From Candidatus Mediterraneibacter excrementavium (lineage in GTDB: Bacteria; Bacillota; Clostridia; Lachnospirales; Lachnospiraceae): a stretch of DNA of 59,570 nucleotides. Every line of letters begins with the position of its first letter. Position 1 is the first letter of the stretch. The notes beneath the pieces are model-generated. The model saw only the letters and a program-made list of their open reading frames with translations. It was not told the DNA's origin and did not search any database. Positions 1-8,763 of this stretch are shown one piece after another. The stretch is from positions 1 to 59,570 of the forward strand of contig DWVL01000095.1 of NCBI GenBank assembly GCA_019120275.1, given 5' to 3'. Both the position numbers and the translations under genes were made by a program.

Positions 1-17
1 TAAACTGAACCCTATAA

Positions 18-134
18 GGTGGACATAGTAAAAACAGTTTTAGCACGCATTTTAAAAGACAAATCTATACTGTGGACACAGGTTTGCCAGTTTTTTTGAA
101 GTTCTTCTATACTAAATCCACTTTGTGGACACGG
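18..134 (+). repeat. Three spaced GTGGACA boxes in the IS left end
   Basis: GGTGGACAT at 18-26, TGTGGACACAGG from 71 and TGTGGACACGG at 124-134 repeat one core about 53 bases apart. The same core in reverse complement (CCGTGTCC, 1580-1587) lies at the right end. These could be transposase-binding subsites; that is inference. Confidence 0.5.
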
Positions 135-188
135 CTATGCAGTTCTTTTGCTGATGTGATATAGTTAATGCAGAAAGGTGGACTACAT

Positions 189-626
189 ATGCCAAAATCA
201 ATCCCTTTTACCCAGGAGCAGATTCGAATCCTGGAAGAAAATATTTATACTCATCATGTTACGCAAAATAGGATCGTCTTCACAGTTGCCTTTAAGGAAT
301 TCTTTGCTGAACAGGCAGCTCTTCCAGGAATGACCACGAAAAAGATCCTTCGCGCTGCCGGTTACGATCCGGATTTCTTTCCAAGAGCTTCTTTGGATTC
401 TATCCGAAAACGTATTCTCCGGGAGGCAAGTTCACCAGAAGGTTTTAAGAATCCGCGAGGACTTTCCAGTGCAGAAAGGACAGCACACTTTGCGGAAAAA
501 GACCTGACGAAACAGCGGACGGATACCAGTATAAAAGAACTCCAGGAACGTGTTGTTTACCTGGAACAGCAGATTGCATTTTTAAAAAAAATTTCTCATA
601 TCCGTTCCAGGCCCAAAGAGGATTAA
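189..626 (+). CDS. IS3-family transposase OrfA (helix-turn-helix subunit)
   Basis: DNA-binding half of the transposase, 145 residues. The ATG at 189 is chosen over an in-frame ATG at 168 because AAAGGTGG (174-181) lies at normal spacing before it. The N-terminal two thirds look like an extended helix-turn-helix region (TTKKILRAAGY). The last 30 residues form a leucine-zipper-like heptad helix (IKELQERVVYLEQQIAFLKK), as in IS3 OrfA proteins, where it mediates multimerisation. The A8 frameshift site lies near the end of the frame. OrfA alone normally acts as a regulator of transposition. Confidence 0.85.
   Translation: MPKSIPFTQEQIRILEENIYTHHVTQNRIVFTVAFKEFFAEQAALPGMTTKKILRAAGYDPDFFPRASLDSIRKRILREASSPEGFKNPRGLSSAERTAHFAEKDLTKQRTDTSIKELQERVVYLEQQIAFLKKISHIRSRPKED
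584..591 (+). other. Programmed -1 ribosomal frameshift site (A8 tract)
   Basis: The run of eight A residues gives an A_AAA_AAA heptamer in the OrfA frame (codons at 585 and 588). Slipping back one base enters a frame that is open without a stop until 1558 and encodes the transposase catalytic domain. IS3-family elements use this arrangement to make the OrfAB transposase. Confidence 0.8.
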
Positions 627-1558
627 CGAACCCAACAAATGCTGTTTTTGCCCTCATCCAGAAAGAAAGACAGACTGGCTCCCCTCTTAATGTCAAAGAA
701 CTGTGTACGCTTTCCGGAGTGTCCCGTTCCGGGTACTACCGGTGGGTGAATGCTGCTGACAGCCGTATGCGCCGTGAAAAGCAGGATCTATCAGATTTTA
801 AAAAGATAAAAGAAGCTTATGACTTTCGGGGGTATGCGAAGGGATACCGAAGCATCTGCATGCGGTTGCTCCGTATGGGAATCCGGATGAACCAGAAAAA
901 GATCCGCCGGCTAATGAAGAAGTTCGGCCTCCAGTGCCCCATCCGCCGAAGCAATCCTTACAGGCAGATCGCCAGAGCGCTTAAAACAGATGCCACTGCT
1001 CCTAATCATGTCAACAGAGAGTTCCGCAGCTATGGTCCGCGGAAAGTTCTGCTGACGGATATCACATACCTTCGACTGAATAAAGGGTTCTGTTATCTGT
1101 CTGTGATCAAAGATGCCTTTACCATGCAGGCGCTGGCTTATCAGCTGAGCGAATCTCTTGAGGTGGACTTTGTCCTGGATACGATAAAACAGCTTCTTAG
1201 AGAGCACCCTGACGCCCGGGAAGCAGAAGCCTGGGTTCATAGTGATCAAGGCTGCCATTATACCAGTACAGCCTTCCGGGAGCTGCTGAAAAACGCAGAG
1301 CTTCGTCAATCCATGTCACGGAGGGGAAACTGTTGGGATAACGCCCCGCAGGAAAGTTTTTTCGGACATATGAAGGATGAGCTCAAGCCATATATCCAGA
1401 CATGGAAGACTTTTTCCGATGTAAAAGAACGGATAGATGACTGGATGGATTATTACAATAATGATCGGTATCAGACTATCCTGAAACAGATGTCACCGAA
1501 TGAATACTACAAGTACATAAAGACAAATGAGTTACCACCAGCACTTGAACTGTTATAA
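590..1558 (+). CDS. IS3-family transposase OrfB (DDE catalytic domain, made by -1 frameshift)
   Basis: Catalytic half of the transposase. The frame is open from the slippery site at 584-591. The only plausible independent start inside it is a GTG at 719, which would cut into the conserved N-terminal part, so a fused OrfAB product is more likely. Motifs in order: the HTH_21-like segment after SGYYRW, then the rve integrase core with first Asp in LLTDITYL, second Asp in VHSDQGCHY and Glu in APQESFFGH, followed by the conserved YNNDR.Q. The full D-D-E triad is present and the frame ends normally at TAA 1556-1558. Confidence 0.88.
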   Translation, partial: NFSYPFQAQRGLTNPTNAVFALIQKERQTGSPLNVKELCTLSGVSRSGYYRWVNAADSRMRREKQDLSDFKKIKEAYDFRGYAKGYRSICMRLLRMGIRMNQKKIRRLMKKFGLQCPIRRSNPYRQIARALKTDATAPNHVNREFRSYGPRKVLLTDITYLRLNKGFCYLSVIKDAFTMQALAYQLSESLEVDFVLDTIKQLLREHPDAREAEAWVHSDQGCHYTSTAFRELLKNAELRQSMSRRGNCWDNAPQESFFGHMKDELKPYIQTWKTFSDVKERIDDWMDYYNNDRYQTILKQMSPNEYYKYIKTNELPPALELL

Positions 1559-1728
1559 AATCCGTGCAAAAAAATTTGTCCGTGTCCTTGACAAAGGGCG
1601 CACTTTAGTTCTAAAAATACGGACTAAATATATAAATGCTATTTTTAAACCGTAAATCCTTTAAGTGGTTACCATTTATGCTTCAAGGGTGTAGAACAGA
1701 TCCGGCAAACAACAGGCTGACAGCAAAT

Positions 1729-3021
1729 TTACTCCCGCCCCGCAAGATAATCAATGAACTGCTGCGCCGTCCTTCCGGACAGGCCGCCGTGGGCGAGTTC
1801 CCATTTGTTTGCTTCGAGGAGCAGCTGCTCTTCCGGCATGTCGATGCCGCCGCGCTGCGCCAGCACGCGCACGATTTCCTGGAACTCTTTTTTGTCCGGA
1901 GAGCCGAAATAGATGGTCACGCCGAAGCGCGCCACCAGGGATAGTTTTTCCTGGACCGTATCGTTTGTGTGGAGCTCTTCGTCCCGGTCCGCCTTGTCCT
2001 TAAAGGTTTCCCGGATCAGGTGCCGGCGGTTGGATGTGGCGTAGATGAGTACGTTTTCCGGCTTCCGCTCCAGGCCGCCCTCGATCACGGCTTTCAGATA
2101 TTTATACTCGATCTCAAACTCTTCAAATGAAAGATCATCCATATAGATGATAAACTTGTAATTCCGGTTTTTGACCTGGGCGATCACATCATTCAGGTCT
2201 TTAAACTGGTGCTTGTACACTTCGATCATGCGAAGACCCTGATCGTAATACTGGTTCAGGATTGCTTTGATGGAGGATGATTTGCCTGTCCCGGCATCGC
2301 CGAAGAGCAGGCAGTTGTTGGCCCTCCGCCCTTTTACGAATGCTTCGGTATTGTCGATCAGTTTCTTTTTGGCGATCTCATATCCCACCAGGTCGTCCAG
2401 ATGGACATGGGCGATATTGGTGATGGGCATGATTTCCATGTCGCCGCCTTCCGGATGCTCGATGCGGAAGGCCTTGTGCAGGCCCAGCTTGCCCACGCCG
2501 AACTCTTTGTAGAACTGGGTCATTTTATCTTTAAAATCCTGTACGTCCGAAGCTTCACCGAGCGTTCCCGCCAGGGTACAGATCCGGTCGCGGACCCGGC
2601 GGTTAAAGATTTTACCGGTACGGCTTCCGCTATGGTAATCCATCAGAACCTGGATGCATCCTGCTCCCAGGTCTTTTTCCAGTTCTGCGAAATCATAATC
2701 AAACAGTTCTTTGAAGATTCCGAAGTCATGAAGAGCGATCTCATTGATGCTGCCCTCCACAGCCCCTACGATCTCGCAGGAAGTGCTGTAGGCATTCTCA
2801 TCATTTACGAGGAGGAACGTCAGGTACGTGTGCCAGAGATTCCCCTCGAATCCATGGCTTACGGATAATTCCAGCAGTTCATTCACACACTCAAAGAGAA
2901 GGCTTCTCAGATCTTCCCGGTTATAATAATCATTTCCATGGTTTTCCATCAGGAATGTCATGTCCTTCAGGATCTCCCCGTAATCCATATTTTTATAGAG
3001 CATCAGTTCATTGGTACGCAT
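1729..3021 (-). CDS. DUF815-family AAA+ ATPase
   Basis: Cytoplasmic AAA+ ATPase of 430 residues, of the DUF815 family, whose cellular role is not established. The N-terminal half is alpha-helical without recognisable motifs. The C-terminal half is the ATPase: Walker A GDAGTGKSS near residue 245, Walker B FIIYMDDLSFEE, and a sensor-1 like LIYATSNRRHL. The ATG at 3021 is supported by an AGAAGGGAGA Shine-Dalgarno eight bases upstream. It starts 14 bases after pheA stops and is probably transcribed with it. The 115 bases between its stop and the IS element hold no gene that I can see. Confidence 0.85.
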   Translation of the reverse strand: MRTNELMLYKNMDYGEILKDMTFLMENHGNDYYNREDLRSLLFECVNELLELSVSHGFEGNLWHTYLTFLLVNDENAYSTSCEIVGAVEGSINEIALHDFGIFKELFDYDFAELEKDLGAGCIQVLMDYHSGSRTGKIFNRRVRDRICTLAGTLGEASDVQDFKDKMTQFYKEFGVGKLGLHKAFRIEHPEGGDMEIMPITNIAHVHLDDLVGYEIAKKKLIDNTEAFVKGRRANNCLLFGDAGTGKSSSIKAILNQYYDQGLRMIEVYKHQFKDLNDVIAQVKNRNYKFIIYMDDLSFEEFEIEYKYLKAVIEGGLERKPENVLIYATSNRRHLIRETFKDKADRDEELHTNDTVQEKLSLVARFGVTIYFGSPDKKEFQEIVRVLAQRGGIDMPEEQLLLEANKWELAHGGLSGRTAQQFIDYLAGRE

Positions 3022-3035
3022 AACAGATCTCCCTT

Positions 3036-4166
3036 CTAATAATTCCCCAGTATTTTCAGGTTCTGCGCCTCTTCCCGAAGTCCCCGGATGGCATTTTTCA
3101 CCGCCGGATCCTCAAGGTTTCCCTCAAAATCCACGAAAAAGCAGTACTCCCATGTTCGTCCCTTGACCGGTCTGGACTCGATCTTGGTCATATTCAGGTC
3201 ATTATATATGAAATGCGAAAGTATCCCGTACAGAGAACCGCTCTGATGCGGCAGTTCAAAACGGATACTGATCTTTGACGCATCCCTGAGATATACTTTC
3301 TGATTGGTCACCACGATAAACCTCGTGGAATTGTCCGCATCGTCATTAATACCGTCCACCAGCACCGACAGGCCGTGTACATCCGCTGCGTAGGCGCTGC
3401 ACACCGCCGCCTGGGAAATGTCTTTTTCCTCCAGTACTTTCTTTGCGGCTGCAGCCGTATTCGACACACTGATCCGCTGCCAGTCCGGATGGTCATCCAG
3501 GAAATGGCTGGTCTGCATCAGCGCCTCGGTCTTGGAGTACACGCGGCTGATATCGGAAAGCTTCGCTCCCGGCAGACCGGCAAGCGTGTGTACGACCGGC
3601 AGGATCGTCTCCGCTACGATATAATTTTCAAATTCATCCAGCAGGTCATACATCTCGATCACCGGTCCGGCCGTGGAGTTTTCGATGGGCAGGACCGCAT
3701 AGTCCGCCGCGCCCTCTTCGATCGACTCCATCGCCTCCCGAAAGGTCCGGACATGGAAACTGTTGACGTCTCTGCCGAAATACTGCCGCATGGCCGCCTG
3801 GCTGTATGCGCCTTCCGTTCCCTGAAATACGACCCTGGCATTTTTCTTATCCAGATGATCGATCCTGATAAACGGAAGCCGTCCCAGCGCACCGGCCTCA
3901 ACCAGCTGCTGATACTGCAGTTTCCGGCTCATGGACATGAGCTGCTGGTAGACTTCCCGGATCCCTTTCTTATTGAATTCTCCCGACACCTTTGACGCCA
4001 CATCCGCCAGCTTTTCTTTTTCCCTCTGGCGGTCAAATACTTTACGTCCTGCTTTCACCTTATATTCACCGACCTGACCGCACACATCCATTCGCTGTTC
4101 ATACAGAGCCGCGATCTGATCATCGATCCGGTCGAGTTCTTTCCTGAGTTCTTCAAGTGATCTCAT
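3036..4166 (-). CDS. pheA: Bifunctional chorismate mutase/prephenate dehydratase (P-protein)
   Basis: Converts chorismate to prephenate and then to phenylpyruvate for phenylalanine synthesis. Domains in 376 residues: an AroQ-type chorismate mutase helical domain (about 1-85, LRKELDRIDDQIAALYEQR), a prephenate dehydratase domain (about 108-285, with GTEGAYSQAA, LPIENSTAGPV and the DNSTRF catalytic motif), and a C-terminal ACT domain with KIESRP, the usual phenylalanine-feedback motif. The ATG at 4166 is chosen because GGAAGGAG precedes it; an upstream in-frame ATG at 4217 lies almost on the predicted transcription start. The DUF815 gene follows closely. Confidence 0.95.
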   Translation of the reverse strand: MRSLEELRKELDRIDDQIAALYEQRMDVCGQVGEYKVKAGRKVFDRQREKEKLADVASKVSGEFNKKGIREVYQQLMSMSRKLQYQQLVEAGALGRLPFIRIDHLDKKNARVVFQGTEGAYSQAAMRQYFGRDVNSFHVRTFREAMESIEEGAADYAVLPIENSTAGPVIEMYDLLDEFENYIVAETILPVVHTLAGLPGAKLSDISRVYSKTEALMQTSHFLDDHPDWQRISVSNTAAAAKKVLEEKDISQAAVCSAYAADVHGLSVLVDGINDDADNSTRFIVVTNQKVYLRDASKISIRFELPHQSGSLYGILSHFIYNDLNMTKIESRPVKGRTWEYCFFVDFEGNLEDPAVKNAIRGLREEAQNLKILGNY

Positions 4167-4227
4167 CTTCCTGCTCCTTCCCGAACGCAGGCATATCATT
4201 CGCTTTGCCGCGTTCATGCACTAAATC

Positions 4228-4256
4228 AGTATAGTACATTTTTACCGGAAAATCTA
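4228..4256 (-). promoter_or_regulatory. Candidate promoter for pheA-DUF815
   Basis: On the minus strand, TAGATT (4251-4256), 17 bases, then TATACT (4228-4233). The -10 is good and the -35 weak. It would start transcription near 4221, upstream of the pheA start at 4166. Confidence 0.4.
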
Positions 4257-4277
4257 CTTATAATCTCCAGTTAGGAG

Positions 4278-4306
4278 TTGAAAATGGTCTCATTTTAGTA
4301 TATGAT
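4278..4306 (+). promoter_or_regulatory. Sigma-A-type promoter for the nitroreductase
   Basis: TTGAAA (4278-4283), exactly 17 bases, TATGAT (4301-4306). Transcription would begin near 4313, about 20 bases before the nitroreductase start, and could continue into pyrB-pyrI. Confidence 0.75.
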
Positions 4307-4334
4307 TATGTGGAGAATTTACGGAGGTACACAA

Positions 4335-4871
4335 ATGAACGCTGCTGAATGTCTAAAAACCCGAAGAAGCATCCGAAAATATAAGGCTGACAAGGTTGAC
4401 CATTCTGTTATTGATTCTATTGTTTCTCTGGCTTCTTATTCCCCTTCGTGGAAAAATACTCAGATCACCCGCTATATTGCTATTGAGGACTCTTCTCTTC
4501 AAAATGAGATCGCGGACAGGTTCACCCCGGATTACAATTCAAATATCATACGCCAGGCACCCGTACTTATAGCTGTCAGCTTCAGAAAAGGCAGATGCGG
4601 CTATGAGCGCGACGGATCCTTTACGACGAAAAAAGGCGATCACTGGCAGATGTTTGATGTGGGTGCGGCCTGCCAGACTTTCTGTCTCGCCGCATGGGAC
4701 AAAGGACTGGGTACGGTGATCATGGGTGTTTTTGATGAAGACGGCATCACAGAGCTGCTCGGGATTCCTGAGGATCAGGAACTGGGCGCACTGATCGCGC
4801 TTGGCTATCCGGATGTCGAACCGGACGCGCCAAAGCGGAAAGCAGTCGAAGAACTGCTGCAGTACAGATAG
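4335..4871 (+). CDS. Nitroreductase-family FMN oxidoreductase
   Basis: Probable FMN-dependent NAD(P)H oxidoreductase of 178 residues; the substrate cannot be told from sequence. The N-terminal [12 protein letters not shown] is the nitroreductase phosphate-binding signature, followed by [10 protein letters not shown] and the C-terminal [17 protein letters not shown] typical of the family. The ATG at 4335 has GGAGG (4323-4327) at good spacing; an in-frame ATG at 4302 lies inside the promoter. It precedes pyrB by 67 bases on the same strand, though no functional link to pyrimidine synthesis is evident. Confidence 0.88.
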   Translation: MNAAECLKTRRSIRKYKADKVDHSVIDSIVSLASYSPSWKNTQITRYIAIEDSSLQNEIADRFTPDYNSNIIRQAPVLIAVSFRKGRCGYERDGSFTTKKGDHWQMFDVGAACQTFCLAAWDKGLGTVIMGVFDEDGITELLGIPEDQELGALIALGYPDVEPDAPKRKAVEELLQYR

Positions 4872-4938
4872 CAACAGGCAATTTGCTGCCGGATTATCCG
4901 ATCAGGATACATATGCACTTTATTTAAGGAGGACATTT

Positions 4939-5859
4939 ATGAGACATTTGATGAGCCCACTGGACTTTTCAGTGGAAGAACTTGACAAACTGCTGGACAT
5001 TGCACAGGATATCGAAGCAAATCCTGCAAAATATGCCCACGCCTGCGAGGGAAAGAAGCTGGCGACTCTCTTCTATGAACCGAGCACCAGAACCCGTCTG
5101 AGCCACGAGGCGGCCATGCTGAACCTGGGAGGAAGTGTGATGGGATTCGCTTCCGCAGACTCCAGTTCCGCTTCCAAGGGTGAAAGCGTTGCAGATACGA
5201 TCCGTGTGATCTCCTGCTATGCTGACATCTGCGCAATGAGACACCCGAAGGAAGGCGCGCCTATGGTTGCTGCACAGCACTCTTCTATTCCGGTGATCAA
5301 CGCGGGCGACGGCGGACATCAGCACCCGACCCAGACGCTGACCGACCTGCTCACGATCAAGAGCCTGAAAGGACGACTGAACAACATGACCATCGGTCTC
5401 TGCGGCGACCTGAAATTCGGACGCACCGTCCACTCCCTGATCAACGCCCTTGTTAGATATGAAGGCATCCGGTTCATCCTGATCTCCCCGGAGGAACTCC
5501 GCCTTCCGGAATATGTACGCCACGACGTACTGGACCGCAACAATGTACCGTACGAAGAAGTTGTACGTCTGGAGGACGCACTTCCGGAACTTGATATCCT
5601 GTACATGACCCGTGTCCAGAAAGAACGCTTCTTCAACGAAGAAGATTATGTAAGAATGAAAGATTTCTATATCCTGGACAAGCAGAAAATGAAGCTTGCA
5701 CCGGAGGATATGTACGTCCTCCATCCGCTTCCGAGGGTAAATGAGATCTCCGTAGAAGTCGATGATGATCCGCGCGCCGCGTACTTCCATCAGGCACAGT
5801 GCGGCGTATACGTCCGCATGGCGCTGATCCTGACGCTTCTGGACATCCATGTGGACTGA
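4939..5859 (+). CDS. pyrB: Aspartate carbamoyltransferase catalytic subunit
   Basis: Condenses carbamoyl phosphate with aspartate in the second step of pyrimidine synthesis. At 306 residues it has the normal length. The carbamoyl-phosphate loop EPSTRTRLS is near residue 50, the [11 protein letters not shown] segment near residue 133, and the aspartate-domain [10 protein letters not shown] near the C-terminus. The ATG at 4939 is preceded by AAGGAGG (4926-4932). It is followed 59 bases later by the regulatory subunit, so the enzyme is the allosteric two-subunit form. No other pyr genes occur in the window. Confidence 0.96.
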   Translation: MRHLMSPLDFSVEELDKLLDIAQDIEANPAKYAHACEGKKLATLFYEPSTRTRLSHEAAMLNLGGSVMGFASADSSSASKGESVADTIRVISCYADICAMRHPKEGAPMVAAQHSSIPVINAGDGGHQHPTQTLTDLLTIKSLKGRLNNMTIGLCGDLKFGRTVHSLINALVRYEGIRFILISPEELRLPEYVRHDVLDRNNVPYEEVVRLEDALPELDILYMTRVQKERFFNEEDYVRMKDFYILDKQKMKLAPEDMYVLHPLPRVNEISVEVDDDPRAAYFHQAQCGVYVRMALILTLLDIHVD

Positions 5860-5918
5860 CATCCGGTCTGATAGTTCACGGCAACAACGGGATTCTGATA
5901 TAGAGAAAGGAAAGAGCT

Positions 5919-6365
5919 ATGGTAAAAAATACACTGAATGTAGGAAGCATCTCCGAAGGTTTCGTGCTCGACCACATCGAGGCCGGAAAGAGTATGGATA
6001 TCTACAAATATCTGCACCTTGATAAACTGGACTGCTGCGTGGCGATCATCAAGAACGCCAGGAGCAACAAAATGGGAAGAAAAGATATCATCAAGATCGA
6101 ATGTCCCATTGATTTCATGGACCTCGACATACTCGGATTTATCGATCACAACATCACGATCAACATTATCGAAAATGAGAAGATTGTCGAGAAGAAAAAT
6201 CTGAAACTGCCGAAAGAGATCCGCAATGTGATCCGCTGCAAAAACCCGCGCTGCATCACATCTATCGAACAGGGCCTGGATCATGTATTCGTTCTCACAG
6301 ATGAAGAGAATCAGATCTACCGGTGCAAATACTGCGAAGAGAAATACCGCAGAAGGAAAAAATAA
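5919..6365 (+). CDS. pyrI: Aspartate carbamoyltransferase regulatory subunit
   Basis: Binds nucleotide effectors and zinc and assembles with PyrB. At 148 residues it has the usual length. The N-terminal half is the allosteric nucleotide-binding domain (LDHIEAGKSMDIYKYL). The C-terminal zinc domain shows four cysteines in the classic arrangement, CKNPRC then CKYC. The AGAAAGGAAAG element sits just before the ATG at 5919. It is the last gene of the plus-strand group; a strong hairpin follows 15 bases after its stop. Confidence 0.95.
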   Translation: MVKNTLNVGSISEGFVLDHIEAGKSMDIYKYLHLDKLDCCVAIIKNARSNKMGRKDIIKIECPIDFMDLDILGFIDHNITINIIENEKIVEKKNLKLPKEIRNVIRCKNPRCITSIEQGLDHVFVLTDEENQIYRCKYCEEKYRRRKK

Positions 6366-6380
6366 ACCATACATGTCAAA

Positions 6381-6404
6381 AGCAGGGATCCGCGGATCCC
6401 TGCT
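6381..6404. terminator. Bidirectional terminator between pyrI and nfnB
   Basis: AGCAGGGATCC and GGATCCCTGCT form an 11-bp perfect palindrome with a GC centre, followed by TTATTTTATAT on the plus strand. It lies between converging genes, so it can end both transcripts. Confidence 0.8.
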
Positions 6405-6418
6405 TATTTTATATCTGC

Positions 6419-7813
6419 CTATGCATTTTTATTTTTGAGATATTCATCGATCCCTTTCGCTCCGGCTTTTCCGGCTCCCATCGCAAGGATGACCGTCGCT
6501 GCGCCTGTCACAGCGTCTCCGCCGGCAAACACGCCTTCTTTGGATGTCTGGCCGTTCTCCTCATCCGCAACAATACATTTTCTGCGGTTTGTCTCCAGCC
6601 CTTTTGTCGTTGAAGAAATGAGCGGGTTCGGTGAAGTTCCAAGAGACATGATCACCGTATCAACTTCAATATCATATTCAGAACCCGGGATCTCTACCGG
6701 ACGTCTTCTTCCGGATGCATCCGGCTCGCCCAGCTCCATTTTGATCACGGTCATACTCTTAATATTTCCATTTTCATCCACATTGATCTTCGTCGGATTT
6801 GTCAGAAGATCAAAGATCACGCCCTCTTCTTTCGCGTGATGCACCTCTTCCACTCTGGCCGGAAGCTCCGCCTCGCTCCTTCTGTACACGATATGTACGT
6901 CCGCGCCGAGACGCAGCGCCGTTCTCGCAGCGTCCATGGCCACGTTTCCGCCGCCCACGACCGCCACTTTCTTTCCTGCGGCGATGGGCGTATCATAGGA
7001 ATCGTCAAAAGCCTTCATCAGGTTGCTTCTCGTCAGATACTCATTTGCCGAGAATACTTCATTGGCGTTCTCTCCCGGGATGCCCATGAACATCGGGAGA
7101 CCCGCGCCGGATCCGATAAATACAGCCTCGAATCCTTCTTCTTCCATCAGCTGGTCAATGGTCGTTGACTTTCCGATGACTACATTGGTCTCGAATTTTA
7201 CGCCAAGTTCTTTTACCTTCTCGATCTCTTTTGCCACGACCTTCTGTTTCGGAAGACGGAATTCCGGGATGCCGTATACAAGTACGCCGCCCAGTTCATG
7301 CAGAGCTTCGAATACCGTTACATCATAACCCATCTTCGCAAGATCGCCGGCGCATGTAAGACCGGACGGGCCGGAACCGATCACGGCAACCTTGCGGCCG
7401 TTTTTCGTCTCTGCACCCACCGGTTTGATGTCGTTCTCAAGCGCGTAATCCGCCACGAACCGCTCCAGTTTTCCGATGGAAACCGGCTCGCCCTTGATGC
7501 CCCGGATGCATTTGCCCTCGCACTGGGACTCCTGCGGACAGACACGGCCGCAGATCGCCGGAAGCGCGCTGGATTTTCCGATCACCTTATAGGCCTCTTC
7601 AATGTTTCCTTCTTTTACTTCATGGATAAATGCAGGGATATCGATGGATACCGGACATCCCTGGATGCATTTTGCATTCTTGCAGTTGAGGCATCTTTCC
7701 GCCTCTTCCATTGCCTCTTCTTTGTTGTAACCGAGGCAGACTTCATCAAAATTTGTCGCACGGACCTTCGGATCCTGCTCCCTTACCGGTACTTTTTTCA
7801 ACATATCAGCCAT
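6419..7813 (-). CDS. nfnB: NfnB/GltD-like NADP-dependent flavoprotein (large subunit of ferredoxin:NADP oxidoreductase)
   Basis: 464-residue iron-sulfur flavoprotein of the GltD family. With its partner NfnA it probably forms the electron-bifurcating NADH-dependent reduced ferredoxin:NADP+ oxidoreductase of anaerobes. Seen: two 4Fe-4S cysteine groups in the first 110 residues (CLNCKNAKCIQGCP and CGRVCPQESQCEGKC), an FAD-binding GSGPSGLTCA near residue 150 and an NADP-binding GGGNVAMDAARTA near 285. Its ATG overlaps the stop of nfnA by one base (TAATG), which suggests translational coupling. It is often annotated as glutamate synthase small subunit, but no large subunit (gltB) is nearby, favouring the Nfn assignment. 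Confidence 0.88.
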   Translation of the reverse strand: MADMLKKVPVREQDPKVRATNFDEVCLGYNKEEAMEEAERCLNCKNAKCIQGCPVSIDIPAFIHEVKEGNIEEAYKVIGKSSALPAICGRVCPQESQCEGKCIRGIKGEPVSIGKLERFVADYALENDIKPVGAETKNGRKVAVIGSGPSGLTCAGDLAKMGYDVTVFEALHELGGVLVYGIPEFRLPKQKVVAKEIEKVKELGVKFETNVVIGKSTTIDQLMEEEGFEAVFIGSGAGLPMFMGIPGENANEVFSANEYLTRSNLMKAFDDSYDTPIAAGKKVAVVGGGNVAMDAARTALRLGADVHIVYRRSEAELPARVEEVHHAKEEGVIFDLLTNPTKINVDENGNIKSMTVIKMELGEPDASGRRRPVEIPGSEYDIEVDTVIMSLGTSPNPLISSTTKGLETNRRKCIVADEENGQTSKEGVFAGGDAVTGAATVILAMGAGKAGAKGIDEYLKNKNA

Positions 7814-8700
7814 TATTCGTCACCTCCGCAATGTCCGCATCCGCCATGATGGGTGTCGCCCTCCTGAAGCTTCAGCAGTGCGCGTCCTTCCTGAGTCTTA
7901 TACATACGGCTTCTCTTCATCGCCTGATCAAAATCTACCAGATGTCCGTCGAATTCCGGTCCGTCCACGCATGCGAACTTGATCTCATCACCCACCTGCA
8001 GACGGCAGGCGCCGCACATTCCCGTACCGTCCACCATGATCGGGTTCATGCTGACGATGGTCGGGATCTCCAGCTTCTTTGTCAGGAGACAGACAAATTT
8101 CATCATGATCATCGGTCCGATGGCCACGCAGACATCATATTTATGTCCGTTATTTACAAGCTCTTCCACCATGGCCGTGACCATTCCGGCATGACCGTAG
8201 GAGCCGTCGTCCGTACAGGGATAGTAATTGCCTGATACTGCTTTCATCTCATCCTCAAGGATCAGCATGTCTTTTGTCTTGGCGCCGACGATCACATCCG
8301 CCTTCACGCCGCGCTCAAAGAGCCACTTCGCCTGCGGATATACAGGCGCCGCGCCCACACCGCCGGCTACGAAAAGGATCTTCTTGTTTTTCAGTGTTTC
8401 CATATCTTCATGGACGAATTCGGAAGGACATCCAAGCGGTCCGGTGAAATCACGGAAGTAATCCCCTTCTTCCAGGCTGCTCATCTTTGTTGTGGACGCA
8501 CCCACCTCCTGCACAACGATGGTGATCGTGCCGGCCTGCCGGTCATAGTCACAGATCGTCAGCGGGACGCGCTCGCCCTTTTCATCCATTTTCACAATAA
8601 CAAACTGACCCGGCTCACAGTGCTGAGCCACACGCGGTGCGTGCACATCCATCAGAAAGATCTTGTCGGCCAGTACTTCTTTTTTCATGATCTGATACAT
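7813..8700 (-). CDS. nfnA: NfnA-like ferredoxin-NADP reductase subunit (FAD/NAD-binding, 2Fe-2S)
   Basis: 295-residue FNR-type subunit of the bifurcating transhydrogenase. The order is an FAD-binding beta-barrel (about 1-95, with ERVPLTICDYD), an NAD-binding domain (VAGGVGAAPVYPQ near residue 110) and a 2Fe-2S region (GTGMCGACRLQ, FACVDGPEFDGH). The ATG at 8700 is preceded by GAGGAGGAAG; an upstream in-frame start at 8760 has no such site. The last 15 residues form an unusual His/Cys/Gly tail, HHGGCGHCGGDE, which could bind a metal. Confidence 0.87.
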   Translation of the reverse strand: MYQIMKKEVLADKIFLMDVHAPRVAQHCEPGQFVIVKMDEKGERVPLTICDYDRQAGTITIVVQEVGASTTKMSSLEEGDYFRDFTGPLGCPSEFVHEDMETLKNKKILFVAGGVGAAPVYPQAKWLFERGVKADVIVGAKTKDMLILEDEMKAVSGNYYPCTDDGSYGHAGMVTAMVEELVNNGHKYDVCVAIGPMIMMKFVCLLTKKLEIPTIVSMNPIMVDGTGMCGACRLQVGDEIKFACVDGPEFDGHLVDFDQAMKRSRMYKTQEGRALLKLQEGDTHHGGCGHCGGDE

Positions 8701-8763
8701 GGTCTTCCTCCTCGAATAAACTATCTTTACCATAATACGCCAAATACCATGTGTTGGCAAGCG

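Larger units (their letters stand above)
1..1613 (+). mobile_element. IS3-family insertion sequence (IS150-like), approximate ends
   Basis: Two overlapping frames encode an OrfA helix-turn-helix protein and an OrfB DDE transposase joined by an A8 slippery tract, the IS3-family layout. The left end (AACTGAACCCTATAAGGTGG at 3-22, followed by ACA) resembles IS3-type termini containing ACTGACCCC..AAGTTGGACA. The reverse complement of about 1583-1613 is an imperfect partner sharing CCCT.T and GGACA. The left end touches the window edge and no target duplication could be read, so both boundaries are approximate. Both reading frames are undamaged, so the element may still be active. Confidence 0.8.

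Noticed and set aside
4969-5862. Minus-strand frame opposite pyrB
   Set aside because: pyrB is unmistakable on the plus strand; the opposite frame has no motif.
6419-7813. Glutamate synthase small subunit (gltD)
   Set aside because: No gltB is adjacent and the partner is an NfnA-type subunit with a one-base overlap, so Nfn is preferred.
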